Shown here piece after piece: positions 27,114 to 38,383 of a stretch of 64,000 nt of DNA. Under the pieces are notes generated by a model that saw only the letters and a list, made by a program, of their open reading frames with translations, did not search any database and had not been told where the DNA came from. Each line of letters starts with the position of its first letter. Positions within the stretch are counted from its first letter, which is position 1. Both the position numbers and the translations under genes were made by a program. Source of the DNA: Amoebidium appalachense (Eukaryota > Ichthyosporea); the NCBI GenBank assembly GCA_963693365.1, contig CAVNZM010000013.1, positions 6,696,001 to 6,760,000 on the forward strand. The letters are read 5' to 3'.

Positions 27114-27159
27114 TGTGTCGTTTGCAGCCGGTTGGGCAGGAGGTGTTTAGTTTTTCTAT

Positions 27160-27480
27160 CCACGAAGCAAAGCAGTGTGAACAAAAAAACGCCCCTCTTA
27201 TTTTTACGAAGCAAAAGTGTGACCCAAAAAAACGTCCCTCTTACACAGTGCAAAATAAAGCAAAATCCTATGATGCGCAAACACACCGTGAACTAAAAAA
27301 ACTCGCCACTGATTATTTACACGAAGTAAAGCAGTGTGAACAAAAAAAAGCCCCCCTTACACAATGCAAAATAAAACACACACACACACACACCAAGCCA
27401 TTTGTATCCAGCGCGGACCCCTTTTTGTGCGCACACTTCTGATTGGTGTATAACTATTGGATCCACGTGAGCGCGAGTTT
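27160..27480. repeat. Duplicated upstream block, copy 2 (pairs with 1136-1545)
   Basis: Contains two to three internal units (acgaagcaaagcagtgtgaa, ctcttacacagtgcaaaata), a CA run, then ctgattggtgtataac and ttggatccacgtga, in the same order as copy 1. Confidence 0.7.
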
Positions 27481-27934
27481 CCCAAGTGCTGCTCAAAAAG
27501 TGACATGTTGACATCGTGCTCAAGCTGTCAGCACCATGTGATTGCGTACCTTTCCTGACCAATTTTTGTATCCCTGATAGACAGAATAATGCTCGTAATT
27601 GTTGGGAAGCATATTCGTGTTTTTTTAGGAGTTGCTACATCAAAATACATTGTGTTCAAACACTGACGGCCTTGCAAAGATCGGATTACAATCCAATCTG
27701 TCAAAATGACAATTCTCAAGTCAAAACATGCTCTTGTTTAATATCCAATCAGAATTCATCAATCAGTCAGCAGATTTGGTTGAGCCTCAACTTATCAGAT
27801 ACACCAAGATGCCAAAATGACAATTAACCAATCAGATGTTCACGCGATCTCTAGATCCAATCAAGCGTCGCGGCTGGGGTATATCCAACCAATCTAATGC
27901 AATAACGCGTGTGATGCCAAAGCCGGGTACGTCA
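27481..27934. other. AT-rich intergenic region with CCAAT-type repeats
   Basis: ccaatcaga and its variants recur about six times between 27735 and 27900, and tgccaaaatgacaatt or close variants occur at about 27700 and 27810. Likely promoter-proximal DNA of the gene starting at 28027; no coding frame seen. Confidence 0.45.
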
Positions 27935-27942
27935 TATAAAAG
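27935..27942 (+). promoter_or_regulatory. TATA box of the 28027 gene
   Basis: TATAAAAG 85 bp before the ATG, preceded by CCAAT-like motifs. Confidence 0.6.
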
Positions 27943-28026
27943 CCCCTACTCTCTTCAATCCACACACCTTTTCCATGCTAGCTAGCTTCTCCCTTGGCAC
28001 ACAACGTACATCCAACTGTCACGAAA

Positions 28027-28572
28027 ATGAGTTCTAAAGAGGATATCAAAGATCTAGAAAGGCGCGCTGAAAAAATAGAGACAAGACTCAAGACTTTGGA
28101 GGAGGATGCAAAGGCCCTGCGGGACACCCAGGCCCGTTTCGCGCGCGCCCTTGCTAGGCACACCCGCGCTTCGCGCACCACTACAGCGGCAACCGTGGCA
28201 CCCCCAGCGGCAACCGTGGCACCCCCTGTCCTGGCAGCGGCACCTGCACTTCGTGCTGGCGAGCATGGCAGCTCCTATCCCGTGGACTTGGCCCCCCAGC
28301 CCCTGCAGCGCTCACGTTTGCACATCACACAGGGGTCCAAGACACGGGAGAAACCACGAAGACAGCAGAAGAGGACACGAGAGGAAGTCAGAAGCTCTGG
28401 GTCGGAGGAGGAGTACATTCCTCCAGTGCCTGGTCTGTCTCGGGCCTCGTTAGCTTGGTTCAAGACCTTGACACGGGGACAGCAGTCAGAACATGAGGAG
28501 TACTCGTCTTCCGAGTCTTCAGACGGAGATACCAACAGGCCTCGACACGGTGAAAAAAGGGGCCGCTATTAG
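28027..28572 (+). CDS. Coiled-coil / disordered protein, 181 aa
   Basis: N-terminal coiled coil (KDLERRAEKIETRLKTLEED, residues about 5-45), then Ala/Pro/Thr-rich repeats (ATVAPPAATVAPP), a basic stretch with an NLS-like RRQQKRTREE, and a Ser/Glu-rich acidic tail (EEYSSSESSDGD) ending in basic residues. No enzymatic motif. TATA box upstream. Its layout parallels the 374-aa gene next to it, so both may be structural or DNA-associated proteins. Confidence 0.7.
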   Translation: MSSKEDIKDLERRAEKIETRLKTLEEDAKALRDTQARFARALARHTRASRTTTAATVAPPAATVAPPVLAAAPALRAGEHGSSYPVDLAPQPLQRSRLHITQGSKTREKPRRQQKRTREEVRSSGSEEEYIPPVPGLSRASLAWFKTLTRGQQSEHEEYSSSESSDGDTNRPRHGEKRGRY

Positions 28573-28599
28573 AGAGTAGCCTCAGGCTATTCTAGTGCT

Positions 28600-29385
28600 T
28601 GTGTGCAGATGTACTTAACATTGAGTGTACTTAGGGTGGTGCAGACGTGTACTTAGGTGGTGCAGACATATACTTAGGGTGGTGCAGACATATACTTAGG
28701 GTGGTGCAGACATGTACTTAGGGTGGTGCAGACGTGTACTTAGGTGGTGCAGACATGTACTTAGGGTGGTGCAGACGTGTACTTAGGTGGTGCAGACATA
28801 TACTTAGGGTGGTGCAGACATATACTTAGGGTGGTGCAGACATGTACTTAGGGTGGTGCAGACATGTACTTAGGGTGGTGCAGACGTGTACTTAGGTGGT
28901 GCAGACGTGTACTTAGGTGGTGCAGACATATACTTAGGGTGGTGCAGACATGTACTTAGGGTGGTGCAGAGTGTACTTAGGGTGGTGCAGACATATACTT
29001 AGGGTGGTGCAGACATGTACTTAGGGTGGTGCAGACATCATGTACTTAGGGTGGTGCAGACGTGTACTTAGGTGGTGCAGACATATACTTAGGGTGGTGC
29101 AGACATGTACTTAGGGTGGTGCAGAGTGTACTTAGGGTGGTGCAGACATATACTTAGGGTGGTGCAGACATGTACTTAGGGTGGTGCAGAGTGTACTTAG
29201 GGTGGTGCAGACATATACTTAGGGTGGTGCAGACATGTACTTAGGGTGGTGCAGACATGTACTTAGGGTGTGCAGAGTGTACTTAGGTGGTGCAGACGTG
29301 TACTTAGGTGGTGCAGAGTGTACTTAGGGTGGGGCTGTGCACCACAGTGTACTTAGGGTGTGCAGAGTGTACTTAGGTGGGTGTC
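28600..29385. repeat. 22-bp minisatellite, more than 30 copies
   Basis: Unit approximately gtgcagacatatacttaggg followed by tg, with regular variants (acgtgtacttagg, agtgtacttaggg). It begins just after the stop of the 181-aa gene and decays towards 29385. Confidence 0.93.
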
Positions 29386-29783
29386 TTGTGGTGAAAGTAA
29401 AGTTTATGGCATACAGGCAGATGTGTGCTTTAAGCCTTAGGGAACTGTGGGCAGACATGTCAACACTTGGGCCTATGGGTAGACGTGTACACACTTAGTG
29501 TATTTGTTTGTGTCTCTCATGGTTATTTTATAGCATGAAGCACTGCAAAAAATGGTGTATGTTTCCGTGGTCCACGTACACAGAATCCTTTAATATGAAC
29601 ACAAGTGATTGTATAGAAAAAGACTAAGTACGTACATGATAGTCTAGTCAGATTACAAAGAACAAATCAACTTGGACCTAGTATATTAAAATACAAACTA
29701 AAAGAGAAAAGAAACAAATTAAAACAAGACCGATCAATTCAAATACAAATCAAAAGAGAATGCCACTTAGTCGACCAATCAAA
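29386..29783. other. AT-rich intergenic DNA
   Basis: Decayed edge of the minisatellite followed by AT-rich sequence with caaatcaaaagagaa-like direct repeats near 29695 and 29750. No gene seen. Confidence 0.45.
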
Positions 29784-30908
29784 TCAGTCCATCTCATCCT
29801 GGTCAAAATATTCCTGGTCGAGATCAATGATGGGAATTTCTTCAGTTTGTTTATGTTTGGGTTCAGGCTTGCGGTCATACATGACCGACTCACGATCAGA
29901 CGCAGATTCGTCATCTGTCATATCATCGAGTACCTGATTTGCCCGTCGTTTGAGCCGCCTGGGGTTGAACGCTTCATCTGAGTCCCAATCACATTGATCA
30001 TGGACGCGTTTGGTGGGTGAGGCAGGTGAGGAGACAGACTCATTACCACCTGTGTATGCCTTCAAGTTCTTCTCCCGTCGCAGAATCTTCCTTCGGATGC
30101 TTTTTATGGTGTTTTGGGCTACACCCACAGCAGCAAGGGCCAAGGCCTCCGCCATTTCATCTTCAGCCGCCTTTGCCTCTTTGACACGCTCTCGAGCATT
30201 CTGGAGCTCCCCCCTCACACTAGTTAGCTGTGCATCGAGGTCCATCGTATGGTCATGCAACGAAGTCTCAGGTGTCTTGGAGTGCTTGGGCCTGGGCTTA
30301 GCGGCAGGGGTGGTCTTGGCAGGGGCGGTCTTGGTGGTAGGGGTGGCCTTGGCAGGGGCGGTCTTTGCGGCAGGGGTTGGGGCAGTCACAGTGGTGGTCT
30401 TTGCGGCAGGGGTGGGGGCAGTCACAGTGGTGGTCTTGGCGGCAGGGGTGGGGGCAGTCACAGTGGTGGTCTTGGCGGCAGGGGTGGGGGCAGTCACAGT
30501 GGTGGTCTTTGCGGCAGGGGTGGGGGCAGTCAGAGTGGTGGTCTTGGCGGCAGGGGTGGGGGCAGTCAGAGTGGTGGTCTTGGCGACAGGGGTAGTCTTG
30601 CGAGGGCCACTGAAAATGTAGTTTTCATAGGCCACCTGGCCATCCCGGCGGGGTGCTGCAGCCCGTTGCAGGCTGGCAAGCTCGGCCTGCAGGGTCTTGA
30701 TCTGCTCTTCGGCTGCCCTCAGTCGTGCCTCTACATCAGAGGGCTGGGGTTGGGGGGGTCGGGGGGTACGCGCAGCATTCTCATTGGTCACTTGACTGCG
30801 GAGGCTGATGAGGTCGGTGTGCAGGGCCGTTAAGCGAGACGAATGGTCCGTGTACAGAAAATCAAAGCGCTTCTGCAGCTGTTGAAGCTCCTCTTTCAAA
30901 GAATCCAT
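29784..30908 (-). CDS. Coiled-coil protein with Lys/Ala/Pro/Thr repeat domain, 374 aa
   Basis: N-terminal coiled coil (residues about 1-85, LQQLQKRFDFLY, EARLRAAEEQIKTLQAELAS), then about seven 13-residue repeats of KTTTVTAPTPAA leading into KTAPAKATP, reminiscent of histone H1-like basic tails. A second coiled coil follows (LTSVRGELQNARERVKEAKA), with RRKILRREK, and an acidic Asp/Glu-rich end with a basic RRLKRRA cluster. Possibly DNA- or chromatin-binding. TATA box 96 bp before the start. Inside the 168-bp inverted-repeat pair. Confidence 0.78.
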   Translation of the reverse strand: MDSLKEELQQLQKRFDFLYTDHSSRLTALHTDLISLRSQVTNENAARTPRPPQPQPSDVEARLRAAEEQIKTLQAELASLQRAAAPRRDGQVAYENYIFSGPRKTTPVAKTTTLTAPTPAAKTTTLTAPTPAAKTTTVTAPTPAAKTTTVTAPTPAAKTTTVTAPTPAAKTTTVTAPTPAAKTAPAKATPTTKTAPAKTTPAAKPRPKHSKTPETSLHDHTMDLDAQLTSVRGELQNARERVKEAKAAEDEMAEALALAAVGVAQNTIKSIRRKILRREKNLKAYTGGNESVSSPASPTKRVHDQCDWDSDEAFNPRRLKRRANQVLDDMTDDESASDRESVMYDRKPEPKHKQTEEIPIIDLDQEYFDQDEMD

Positions 30909-31003
30909 GTTTCGTGTGAGTGTTTGAAAAACAAGTTTGTTGTGTGTCGCCTTTTACTATTGAGTGTCAGTGTTGAAATGAGTGAATGTGACTGTGTGTG
31001 CTG

Positions 31004-31011
31004 CTTTTATA
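31004..31011 (-). promoter_or_regulatory. TATA box of the 374-aa coiled-coil gene
   Basis: Sense-strand TATAAAAG about 96 bp before the ATG at 30908. Confidence 0.6.
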
Positions 31012-31120
31012 TGCCACGGTACAAAGCAGCTTACATCAATGGTGCCAAGGCTCAATGGGATAGATCTGTCCAATCAACGGTCATTGTCACTCAAACGGCT
31101 TTGATGATTGACAAAGTATC

Positions 31121-31288
31121 ACGTCTAAGCTTGATGAAAACAAACCCGTGGCTGCTAACCATTGGCCGGGTATAGATCTAACCAAAAAAGGAAGGCACAA
31201 CAAATTAGTGCCCTGCACACGGAGCATGCCTATAGGCTGTTTAGACACCACACGTGTAGCGCACTGCCTCTTGGCACCAACCAGAAGA
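31121..31288 (+). repeat. 168-bp inverted repeat, right copy, with two more tandem units to 31450
   Basis: Inverse of 26489-26656. Outside it, a unit of about 80 bp containing ggagcatgcctataggctgt and acaccacacgtgtag is repeated twice more up to a C-run at about 31452. Confidence 0.9.
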
Positions 31289-31489
31289 TGGCACAAATTG
31301 GTGCCTGCACACGGAGCATGCCTATAGGCTGTTTAGACACCACACGTGTAGGGCACTGCCTCTTGGCACCAACCAGAAGATGGCACAAATTGGTGCCCTG
31401 CACACGGAGCATGCCTATAGGCTGTTTAGACACCACACGTGTAGGGCGCTGCCCCCCCCCCCCCCCCCCCAGCCCCCCTGCACGTGTGC

Positions 31490-31705
31490 CCCCCAGCCCC
31501 CCTGCCCCCCCTCCTGCCGGAACCAGGCCCCCCAGTGGTTGCAGTGAGTGTCTTAATATGCATACATATTATTTATCCACGCTGTGAGTGGCTCGCCAGT
31601 CTCGCCTGCTCCTCTGCCTCCTCTGCCTCCCCCTCCCCCCAGCCCCCCCTGCCTCCCGTCCTGCCGGAACCAAGCCCCCCAGTGGTGGCAGTGAGTGTCT
31701 TACAT
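31490..31705. repeat. Direct repeats of a GC-rich segment
   Basis: ccggaaccaggccccccagtgg with gcagtgagtgtctta occurs at about 31519 and again at about 31664 with minor changes. Both copies are preceded by C-rich cccagcccccctgcc. Confidence 0.7.
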
Positions 31706-31732
31706 GCTAGTGATTTGCTATTATATGGCCAC

Positions 31733-31835
31733 ATGGCCAGATGGCCAGATCATTTTGACTCCCCGTTTTATCCCGTTTTATCCCGTTTTATCCACCTCTT
31801 TTCACACACTGAATTTGATCTGGCCATCTGGCCAT
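31733..31835. repeat. 20-bp inverted repeat with direct repeats in the loop
   Basis: atggccagatggccagatca (31733-31752) and its exact inverse (31816-31835) flank a loop that holds three copies of tcccgtttta (31762-31791). Confidence 0.85.
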
Positions 31836-31953
31836 CTGGGTATAAACCGTTTTCTGTTCTAATGTTGGAGAACTGTCGATAGTGATAGAAAATGTCATTG
31901 GAAGAACAATCGGGAAACCCCGTGGTGTGACAACCAATCAGAATGAAGCAATA

Positions 31954-32337
31954 TTGGGATATTCGGGTTGGTTGTAAGGTTTTCGGGTCGGGCCGAAGGC
32001 CCTAACGGGCCGCAGGCCCGCTTATTGGGCCGCTAGGCCCTAGGCCGCTAGGCCTGGGGCCCCGGGGACCGGGGGGCCCGACTCGGCCCGCGAGCCACCC
32101 CCGGCCCGGCCCGGCCCCCCGGGGCCCAGGGGGGGGTTAGCAGCCGCTGCTAACCCCCCCCCTGGGCCCCGGGGGGCCGGGCCGGGCCGGGGGTGGCTCG
32201 CGGGCCGAGTCGGGCCCCCCGGTCCCCGGGGCCCCAGGCCTAGCGGCCTAGGGCCTAGCGGCCCAATAAGCGGGCCTGCGGCCCGTTAGGGCCTTCGGCC
32301 CGACCCGAAAACCTTACAACCAACCCGAATATCCCAA
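31954..32337. repeat. 384-bp near-perfect palindrome, GC-rich
   Basis: Two arms of about 190 bp match base for base around a centre at about 32145 (gttagcagc c gctgctaac). The only difference noted is one base in a G8/C9 run. Outer ends are AT-rich (tgggatattcgggttgg), inner arms are built of gggcc-type words. No coding. It could be a foldback transposon, a cruciform-forming element or a fused hairpin terminus. It lies between the virus-like island and the argininosuccinate synthase gene. Confidence 0.93.
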
Positions 32338-33050
32338 ACAGCAAACAAAACGTGGCACTCGATTGGCTACGCACGCACCAGAGTTTAGGAAGATGCATGA
32401 AGGGAAATTCTGCTGCTTACAAAATCCCGGACGCCTCCCTAAATGTAGGTAGGCTCATGCCCAGGGCTCCTAGTTCGTTTCTTTTGGTTCTTTTTTTTCG
32501 TATCACCTTTTCACATATATTTTTATGCAGGTAAGCTCTATGATTGTAAACACGAGAACGATCGAGCCGCTGACTTGAGTACGCTGTCCGACAGCTTGTA
32601 CACAGTGGGAGGTCTCGGGGGATCCATGTCTCGGCTTGCTCTAAAAAACGCACGGTGCCCGGTGCGTGTGTGCGTGCGTGTATGATGTGTGTGTATATGT
32701 GTGTGTGCACGTGTGCCACGGTGTGTGTGTGGGGGGGATGGTGCGTGCGTTTGTGTGTGGAGAGAGAGTGTGTGTGCGTGTGTGTGTGCGTGCACATGTG
32801 TGTGCGTGTGCGTGCGTGTACGCGTGGGTGCGCATGTGCGTGTGAGCGAGGGAGAGGGAGAGGGCCTGGGGGAAGAGGGGGAGAGAGGTGGGGGGGCGAA
32901 GGAGAGGGGAAGAGAGAGAAGGGGAGGGGGGGGGGGGAGGGCGGAGAGAGGGAGAGGGGGGGGGGGGGAGAGAGAGAGAGAGAGAGGGAGAGAGAGAGGG
33001 AGAGGGGGGGGGAGGGAGTCTCAGAGGGAGGGAGAGGAAGAGGGGGATAT

Positions 33051-33085
<35 letters not shown>

Positions 33086-33416
33086 GAGAGAGAGAGAGAG
33101 AGTGTGTGTGTGTGTGTGTGTGTGTGTGAGCGAGAGGGGGAGAGAAAGCGTGAGAGAGGGAGAGAGGGAGAGAAAGGGGGAGACGGAAAAAGCGTCGGAG
33201 AGAGAGAGCTAGAGAGAGAGGAGACTGATTGGTATTCGTGTACGTATACCATTACCAGTACAACAGGGTATTCCGCGGCCGAATTTATTGAACCAGGTAC
33301 AATAAGCAATAATGTTTTCAAAATGAAAAAGTTTCAAAGAAGGGAAACATTAGTAACTTGCGGCTGGTAGTGGCACCTTCCGTTCTTTTCTTTCTTTCCT
33401 TTTTTTTTTTTTTTTT

Positions 33417-33466
<50 letters not shown>

Positions 33467-34198
33467 CGGGTACATAGCCTAGTTAGGTGCATACAGCTTA
33501 TTGGCACAATTCGCTTGTGGCACGTACCATGCAGTGGTGTGGGCCTGTCTGGGCCTGTCATGGTGTGTGTGTGTGTGTGTGTGAGGTACACTCTGCGCGT
33601 CAGTCTCATGTGTGTGCTTGAGATGTGTGTGCTTTTCGTAGTCATGTTGCCACGGTGTGTGTGACTGTGTGTGTTTGTGTACTGGTATGTGCAGATTTGC
33701 ATGGGTTCTTCGTTGCACTTGATTCCTTTGTGTGCAACACGCGTGCCGAAAAATGGATGGCTGGGCCTCGTGCACCAGGGAAAGACTTCGGTTGGGTTGC
33801 AGAGCTTGTATTACCTATGATACATTTGTTGAATGTTTGTTGTTATTGGGTTGCTCTTGCTCCGGGCAAAAGACAGAGGGGGTTATACCCTGTAGTACCG
33901 TTCCCTCATCGTAAATGCAAAAAGACCGAAATTTCATGTATGTACATACATAGCCATCACCAGTACGCAGGATTCATCAATAATTATTGGTTTTTCTTGC
34001 CAGAAAAAACGGAGACATTCACTTCTACGTCCTGCTCACACCCACGTGCTAGTTACTAGTCACTCATAGTATATTCGACCGGGGGAGATGATATGCATCT
34101 CCCCATACATAAACACTCCTTATCCGCCATAGGCATGATTTCGATCAGAGTTTCAACATTTTCTCCGTGTTTGTAGGTTATACCGAGCGGGTACTGAC
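32338..34198. other. Gene-free low-complexity stretch
   Basis: 32655-32840 is GT-rich, 32850-33230 GA/G-rich, 33395-33465 a T-run followed by a G-run, 33560-33690 GT-rich. The remaining unique sequence (33700-34150) has no convincing coding frame. The argininosuccinate synthase gene ends at 34199. Confidence 0.5.
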
Positions 34199-37100
34199 CT
34201 AGTTCTTACCGAGCTCCTGCTCGAAGTTGTACACGTTGAAGGCAGTCTTCTGTGCCAGGTTGTAGATTTCGATGAAGCCGGCAGACGCGTTCTGGTTGAA
34301 GGTGGCGTTCTGGAAGGGGAAAAAATATTCAGCAATTCACGTATATAGAAATAGCTGATCTGCCATCTACCAAATCTGCCCCCCCCCCCCCCCCCCCCCC
34401 CAACACACACACACACTATACATGCAATACACATACACCACCGTAGAACAGACAACAACCTATCCACCCCCCCCCCCACACACACACACACACACACACA
34501 AAACCACCACCACCACCACACTCGCCAACTCATCACTATGCATACACAGACACCCCCACATACACACTAATACACACCTTCTCGAATGTGGCGAGGTTGC
34601 TGTTGAACAGAGAGTAGGGGGACGACAGGGCCACGACAGTGCACTGGCCCTTGTAGAGCTTCACCTTGACCGTGCCGGTAACCTTCTTGTTCTGGCTGTT
34701 GATGTATGCGGCAATGTGGTACAGGGTGGGGTCGTACCAGCGGGCGGCATACGTGAGGTAGGCCCACTTGGTGTCCATGAACCGCTTGAGCTCGTTCTCT
34801 TCGCGGGTGCTCACTAGTGGGTTAAGTGGGTGGTTAGTATCAGTTTGGTAGTGTTTTGTTGTGTGTTGCGGGTGCTCACTAATGGGTTAAGTGGGTGGTT
34901 AGTATCAGTTGGGTAGTGTTTTGTTGTGTGTGTTTATATGGTTGGCCTATGGGCGTGTTTGTAGGCACGTGAGGACGTCATCATGTACGAGCATGTGCCT
35001 GTACATGCGTGACGGTGCATGTGTGCCTCCTGTGTATGTATGTCGGTTCGAGTGTGTTTTGTATGCACTTGGCACTCGTGTGTGCGTAGGTATGTGCATT
35101 TGTGAAGTTGCACAATGTGTGTAAGAGAGTGTCTGATTATGTGCACAGCGATTGTACAGCCTAGCAAGCGAGGGAAAATGCCAGCAGAGAAGAGGTAGGT
35201 GTGTGTGTTGTGTGTGTGATGGGGGGGAGGGGGGAGGGGCAGCAGAACATATACATGGTGTGTGGTGCTGTTTGCATGTGGCCAGGAGGGAGGAGTGCAT
35301 GTGTGTGTTTGTGTATGTGTTCTCTTTCTTTCTTCCTTTTTGTGTGTGCGCGGGGGGGGGGGGGGGGGGGGGGGGGGGGGAGAGGTTGAATGCGTCCTAA
35401 ATTACCAAGTACACATGAACAACGGATAACACGATGCAGAGTCAAAACCATACATAAAGAGTATGCATGATAAGCAGAGCCCAGCCTCAGGGGGAGGGGA
35501 TGAATACACACCGAGCTGCTCGAGGTTCTGGTGGGCGGCAATGAGGATGGTGGCAGCCGGGTTCTCGTACACACCCCTGACCTTAAGACCAACGAGACGG
35601 TCCTCGATCAGGTGGAACACACCCACACCGTGCACACCACCAACTGCAGGGGGAAATGCGGGTTAAAAGACTGTCACCATGCATACTATGCTCTCTGTTG
35701 CTCCTCCTCCCCCACCCCCACCCCCCCCCGTCCAGGCCCCTTTCCCCCTTCTTTCCCTCCGTCACATAGAGACACACAAGTCCCCCTTAGCAAGACACGA
35801 GTCAGATAGGGTTGGGTGAGGTGCTCGGTCTCCCCTACCAACCAACCCACCTATTTTCAAAATGCTTCTTAAAAATTCAAATTGTATCTTCAAAATGCTT
35901 CTCAAAAATTCAAATCGTATCAAGAAAAAACCTGTACAAAAATAACAAGATCAAAGCCAAAGAAATCCTTAGGAAAGTCCCCCGAAGCGAAGCATGTCCA
36001 ACGTTAGGATCATGTGGAGAGTCATGATTGCCTTCCTTTACACCTCACCCAACCCTATCTGCCCTAAAGTATCATTGCTGGTAAACTAATCCACCCGAGG
36101 CGCATGTGCAATACGCACTTTTGTTTGCCTTGCCGATGAGCTCAGACAGCTTCATCTTCTCGCCGTTCAGTGCCACGGGCACACCCTTCTCGAAGGTAAT
36201 CTCCACAATCTCGGCGGCATCCGGGGCCTTCTCCGGGGTGTTGCACCACTGGAGAATCTTCTCCAGGGGGGGGATAAGCTCGGGGTTCTGGAGGGAGGGA
36301 GGGAGGGTGTTAGCGACTGACAAAATGGAACATGTGTGTGTAGAAGAGAGAAAAGGGAGCAGGGGATGGAGAGTCTGAGTCTATCGGGTGGCATGAGGGC
36401 CAGGAGGACAGGTAGGTGGAGTGGAGGAAGGGGGAAGGAGGGGGGGGGGGGGGGGGGGGGGAGAGGGAGGGAGGAATAAACACTCGACTCACCTCGATCT
36501 CACCGCCCTCGCCTGTGTTGCTCCACATGTTCTCATCGTACGAATAGGGCGTCTCCTTCTTCTGCTTGACGGGGATGTTGTGCTCGGCAGCATACGCAAG
36601 CTCCTCCTCACGGCCCATACCCCACTCTCTCACGGGGGCAATGGTCTTCATGTTGGGGTCGAGGGTGGTAATGTAACCCTCGAACCGCACCTGGTCATTA
36701 CCCTTGCCGGTGCACCCATGGGCAATGACCTCGCAGCCATACTGCTTGGCAATGCGCACGGCAATCTTGGAGATCATCACACGGCCAAGGGGGCAGCCCA
36801 GAGCATAGCCACCCTGGTACTGGGCATTGGCTGTTTGGGGGGAAGGGGGGGGGGGGGGTCAGATATGTTGTGGAGAGAAATGAATGGGGGGGGGGGGGTG
36901 GGGGTGGGGGTGGGGGTGGAGATGGATTGGGGCACTCAAAAGACTAACATCGTGTGACAAGCCCAATTGGACGAAGAAAGGGAAGGTGCCCTTCCCCCGG
37001 GGGGGGGGGGGGGGGGGGTTTGAATGCGTTATAAAGTACGAAGTACACAAGAACAACGGATAACAGGGGGGGGGGGGGGGGGGGGCGGCAGGGGGCGGGG

Positions 37101-37327
37101 GGAGGGACGGGGGAGGGGGAGGGGGAAGTTGGAATGAAGGGAAGAAATCGGAAAAAGATAATGCAGAATAACAGCAAAGGTAAACGAGGGAAGGAAGGGG
37201 GGGGGGGGGGGGGGGGGGAGAAACAGTGCAAGGATGCAAAACACCATCCTTCAGCTTTATCAAGCAGCGTCTCACTCACACATCCGAAGAACACATCACT
37301 GGCCCTTACCTCCCCACCTCCGCCCCC

Positions 37328-37363
<36 letters not shown>

Positions 37364-38383
37364 ACATATACCCTTGATGGCTTCGGACAGCAGCACGTCG
37401 GCAAACTCATCCTTAGCATCGTAGACAATGGCCTCCTCTGCACCGAGCATGAGGGCCTTGGCCTTAATCTCATCGAGATTGTCTGCCGTCTGGCCAATGT
37501 CGATGGTCAGAGTGATGATCTTGCTGTTGTACTCCTCCTGGATCCACTTGAGCATCACGCTGGTGTCCAGGCCACCGCTGTACAAGAGCAGGCACTGTGA
37601 TGGTGAAAAGGGAATGGTTAGTTGCGCCAGATTTGGCTATTGTCGAGTTTCAGGTGGGTATGTTGATGCACACACGTGTGTTTGATTGTGTGGGTGGGAG
37701 TTTGGGAAAGGGGGAAGGCGTAGGGAGGGCACACGTTTTGTATGAGCGTATGTGGGTATTTGGTTGAAGGAGAGAGGGGGAGGAGGGAGAGAGCGAGAGA
37801 GGAGGGGGATGAGGGGAGAGGCGAGGAAAGGGAGAGGGGGGGGATTTGTAGAGCGTAGAAAGCATTGAAAAGGGCTAACGCAACACTGTCGGTGTGGTAC
37901 CGTGTCTGAAAACAGGGCCTTTACTTGTCATGGACGAGAAATTAGAGAAGAAATGTGTGGCCGTGGTATGCTGTGTTTGTGTGTAAGACCCACCTGTGTG
38001 CCCCATGTGTGTGTGTGCAAGTGCTTGCAGGTGGTCGCAGTGTACTATGGCATATCGAACAATGAAATCTGTGCAGTGGTGTATGTGTGTTTGCTTAGGG
38101 TTGTGGTTGCTCGGGTGCACCTCTGGAGCGTGTATGAGCCAGCTTTCATACACGGTTACTTTTATGCCCTAGACAAATGAACACCCGGTGGAAAGAGAAA
38201 GCGGTACAAGAGCCTAAGGTGTCAGTGTAGATAACAGCTGTAAAACGTTGAAACATAAGGTGGTGAACACACCTTGGAGAACGAGCCCTTGCGAGCCTCG
38301 TGCGAAGCGACCTTCACGTAGGCATTGTGGTCAGAGGTCGACATGACCTGGGCCGGAGCCTCGTGTGCGGCAGCGGGAGACAT
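34199..38383 (-). CDS. ASS1: Argininosuccinate synthase, 7 exons, 439 aa
   Basis: Joins citrulline and aspartate with ATP to argininosuccinate in arginine synthesis and the urea cycle. Exons in gene order: 38273-38383, 37372-37594, 36493-36830, 36119-36287, 35512-35643, 34578-34813, 34199-34309. All boundaries are GT-AG, all phases agree, and length is that of a full enzyme. Key parts: P-loop YSGGLDTS; YALGCPLGRVMISKI; GCTGKGNDQVRFE; PYSYDENMW; GVHGVGVFHLIEDRLVGLKVRGVYENP; TREENELKRFMDTKWAYLTYAARWYDP; VRLYKG-like KVKLYKGQC; C-terminal oligomerisation helix after FNQNASAGFIEIYNLAQKT. Introns hold G-runs on the plus strand (C-runs in the transcript) and GT/CA repeats. Probably cytosolic: no clear targeting peptide. 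Confidence 0.96.

Noticed and set aside
28600-29385. CRISPR-like array
   Set aside because: Units are directly adjacent with no unique spacers; this is a minisatellite in a eukaryotic chromosome.
33625-34059. 144-codon plus-strand frame
   Set aside because: Begins in a GT repeat, and the unique part has no family resemblance.
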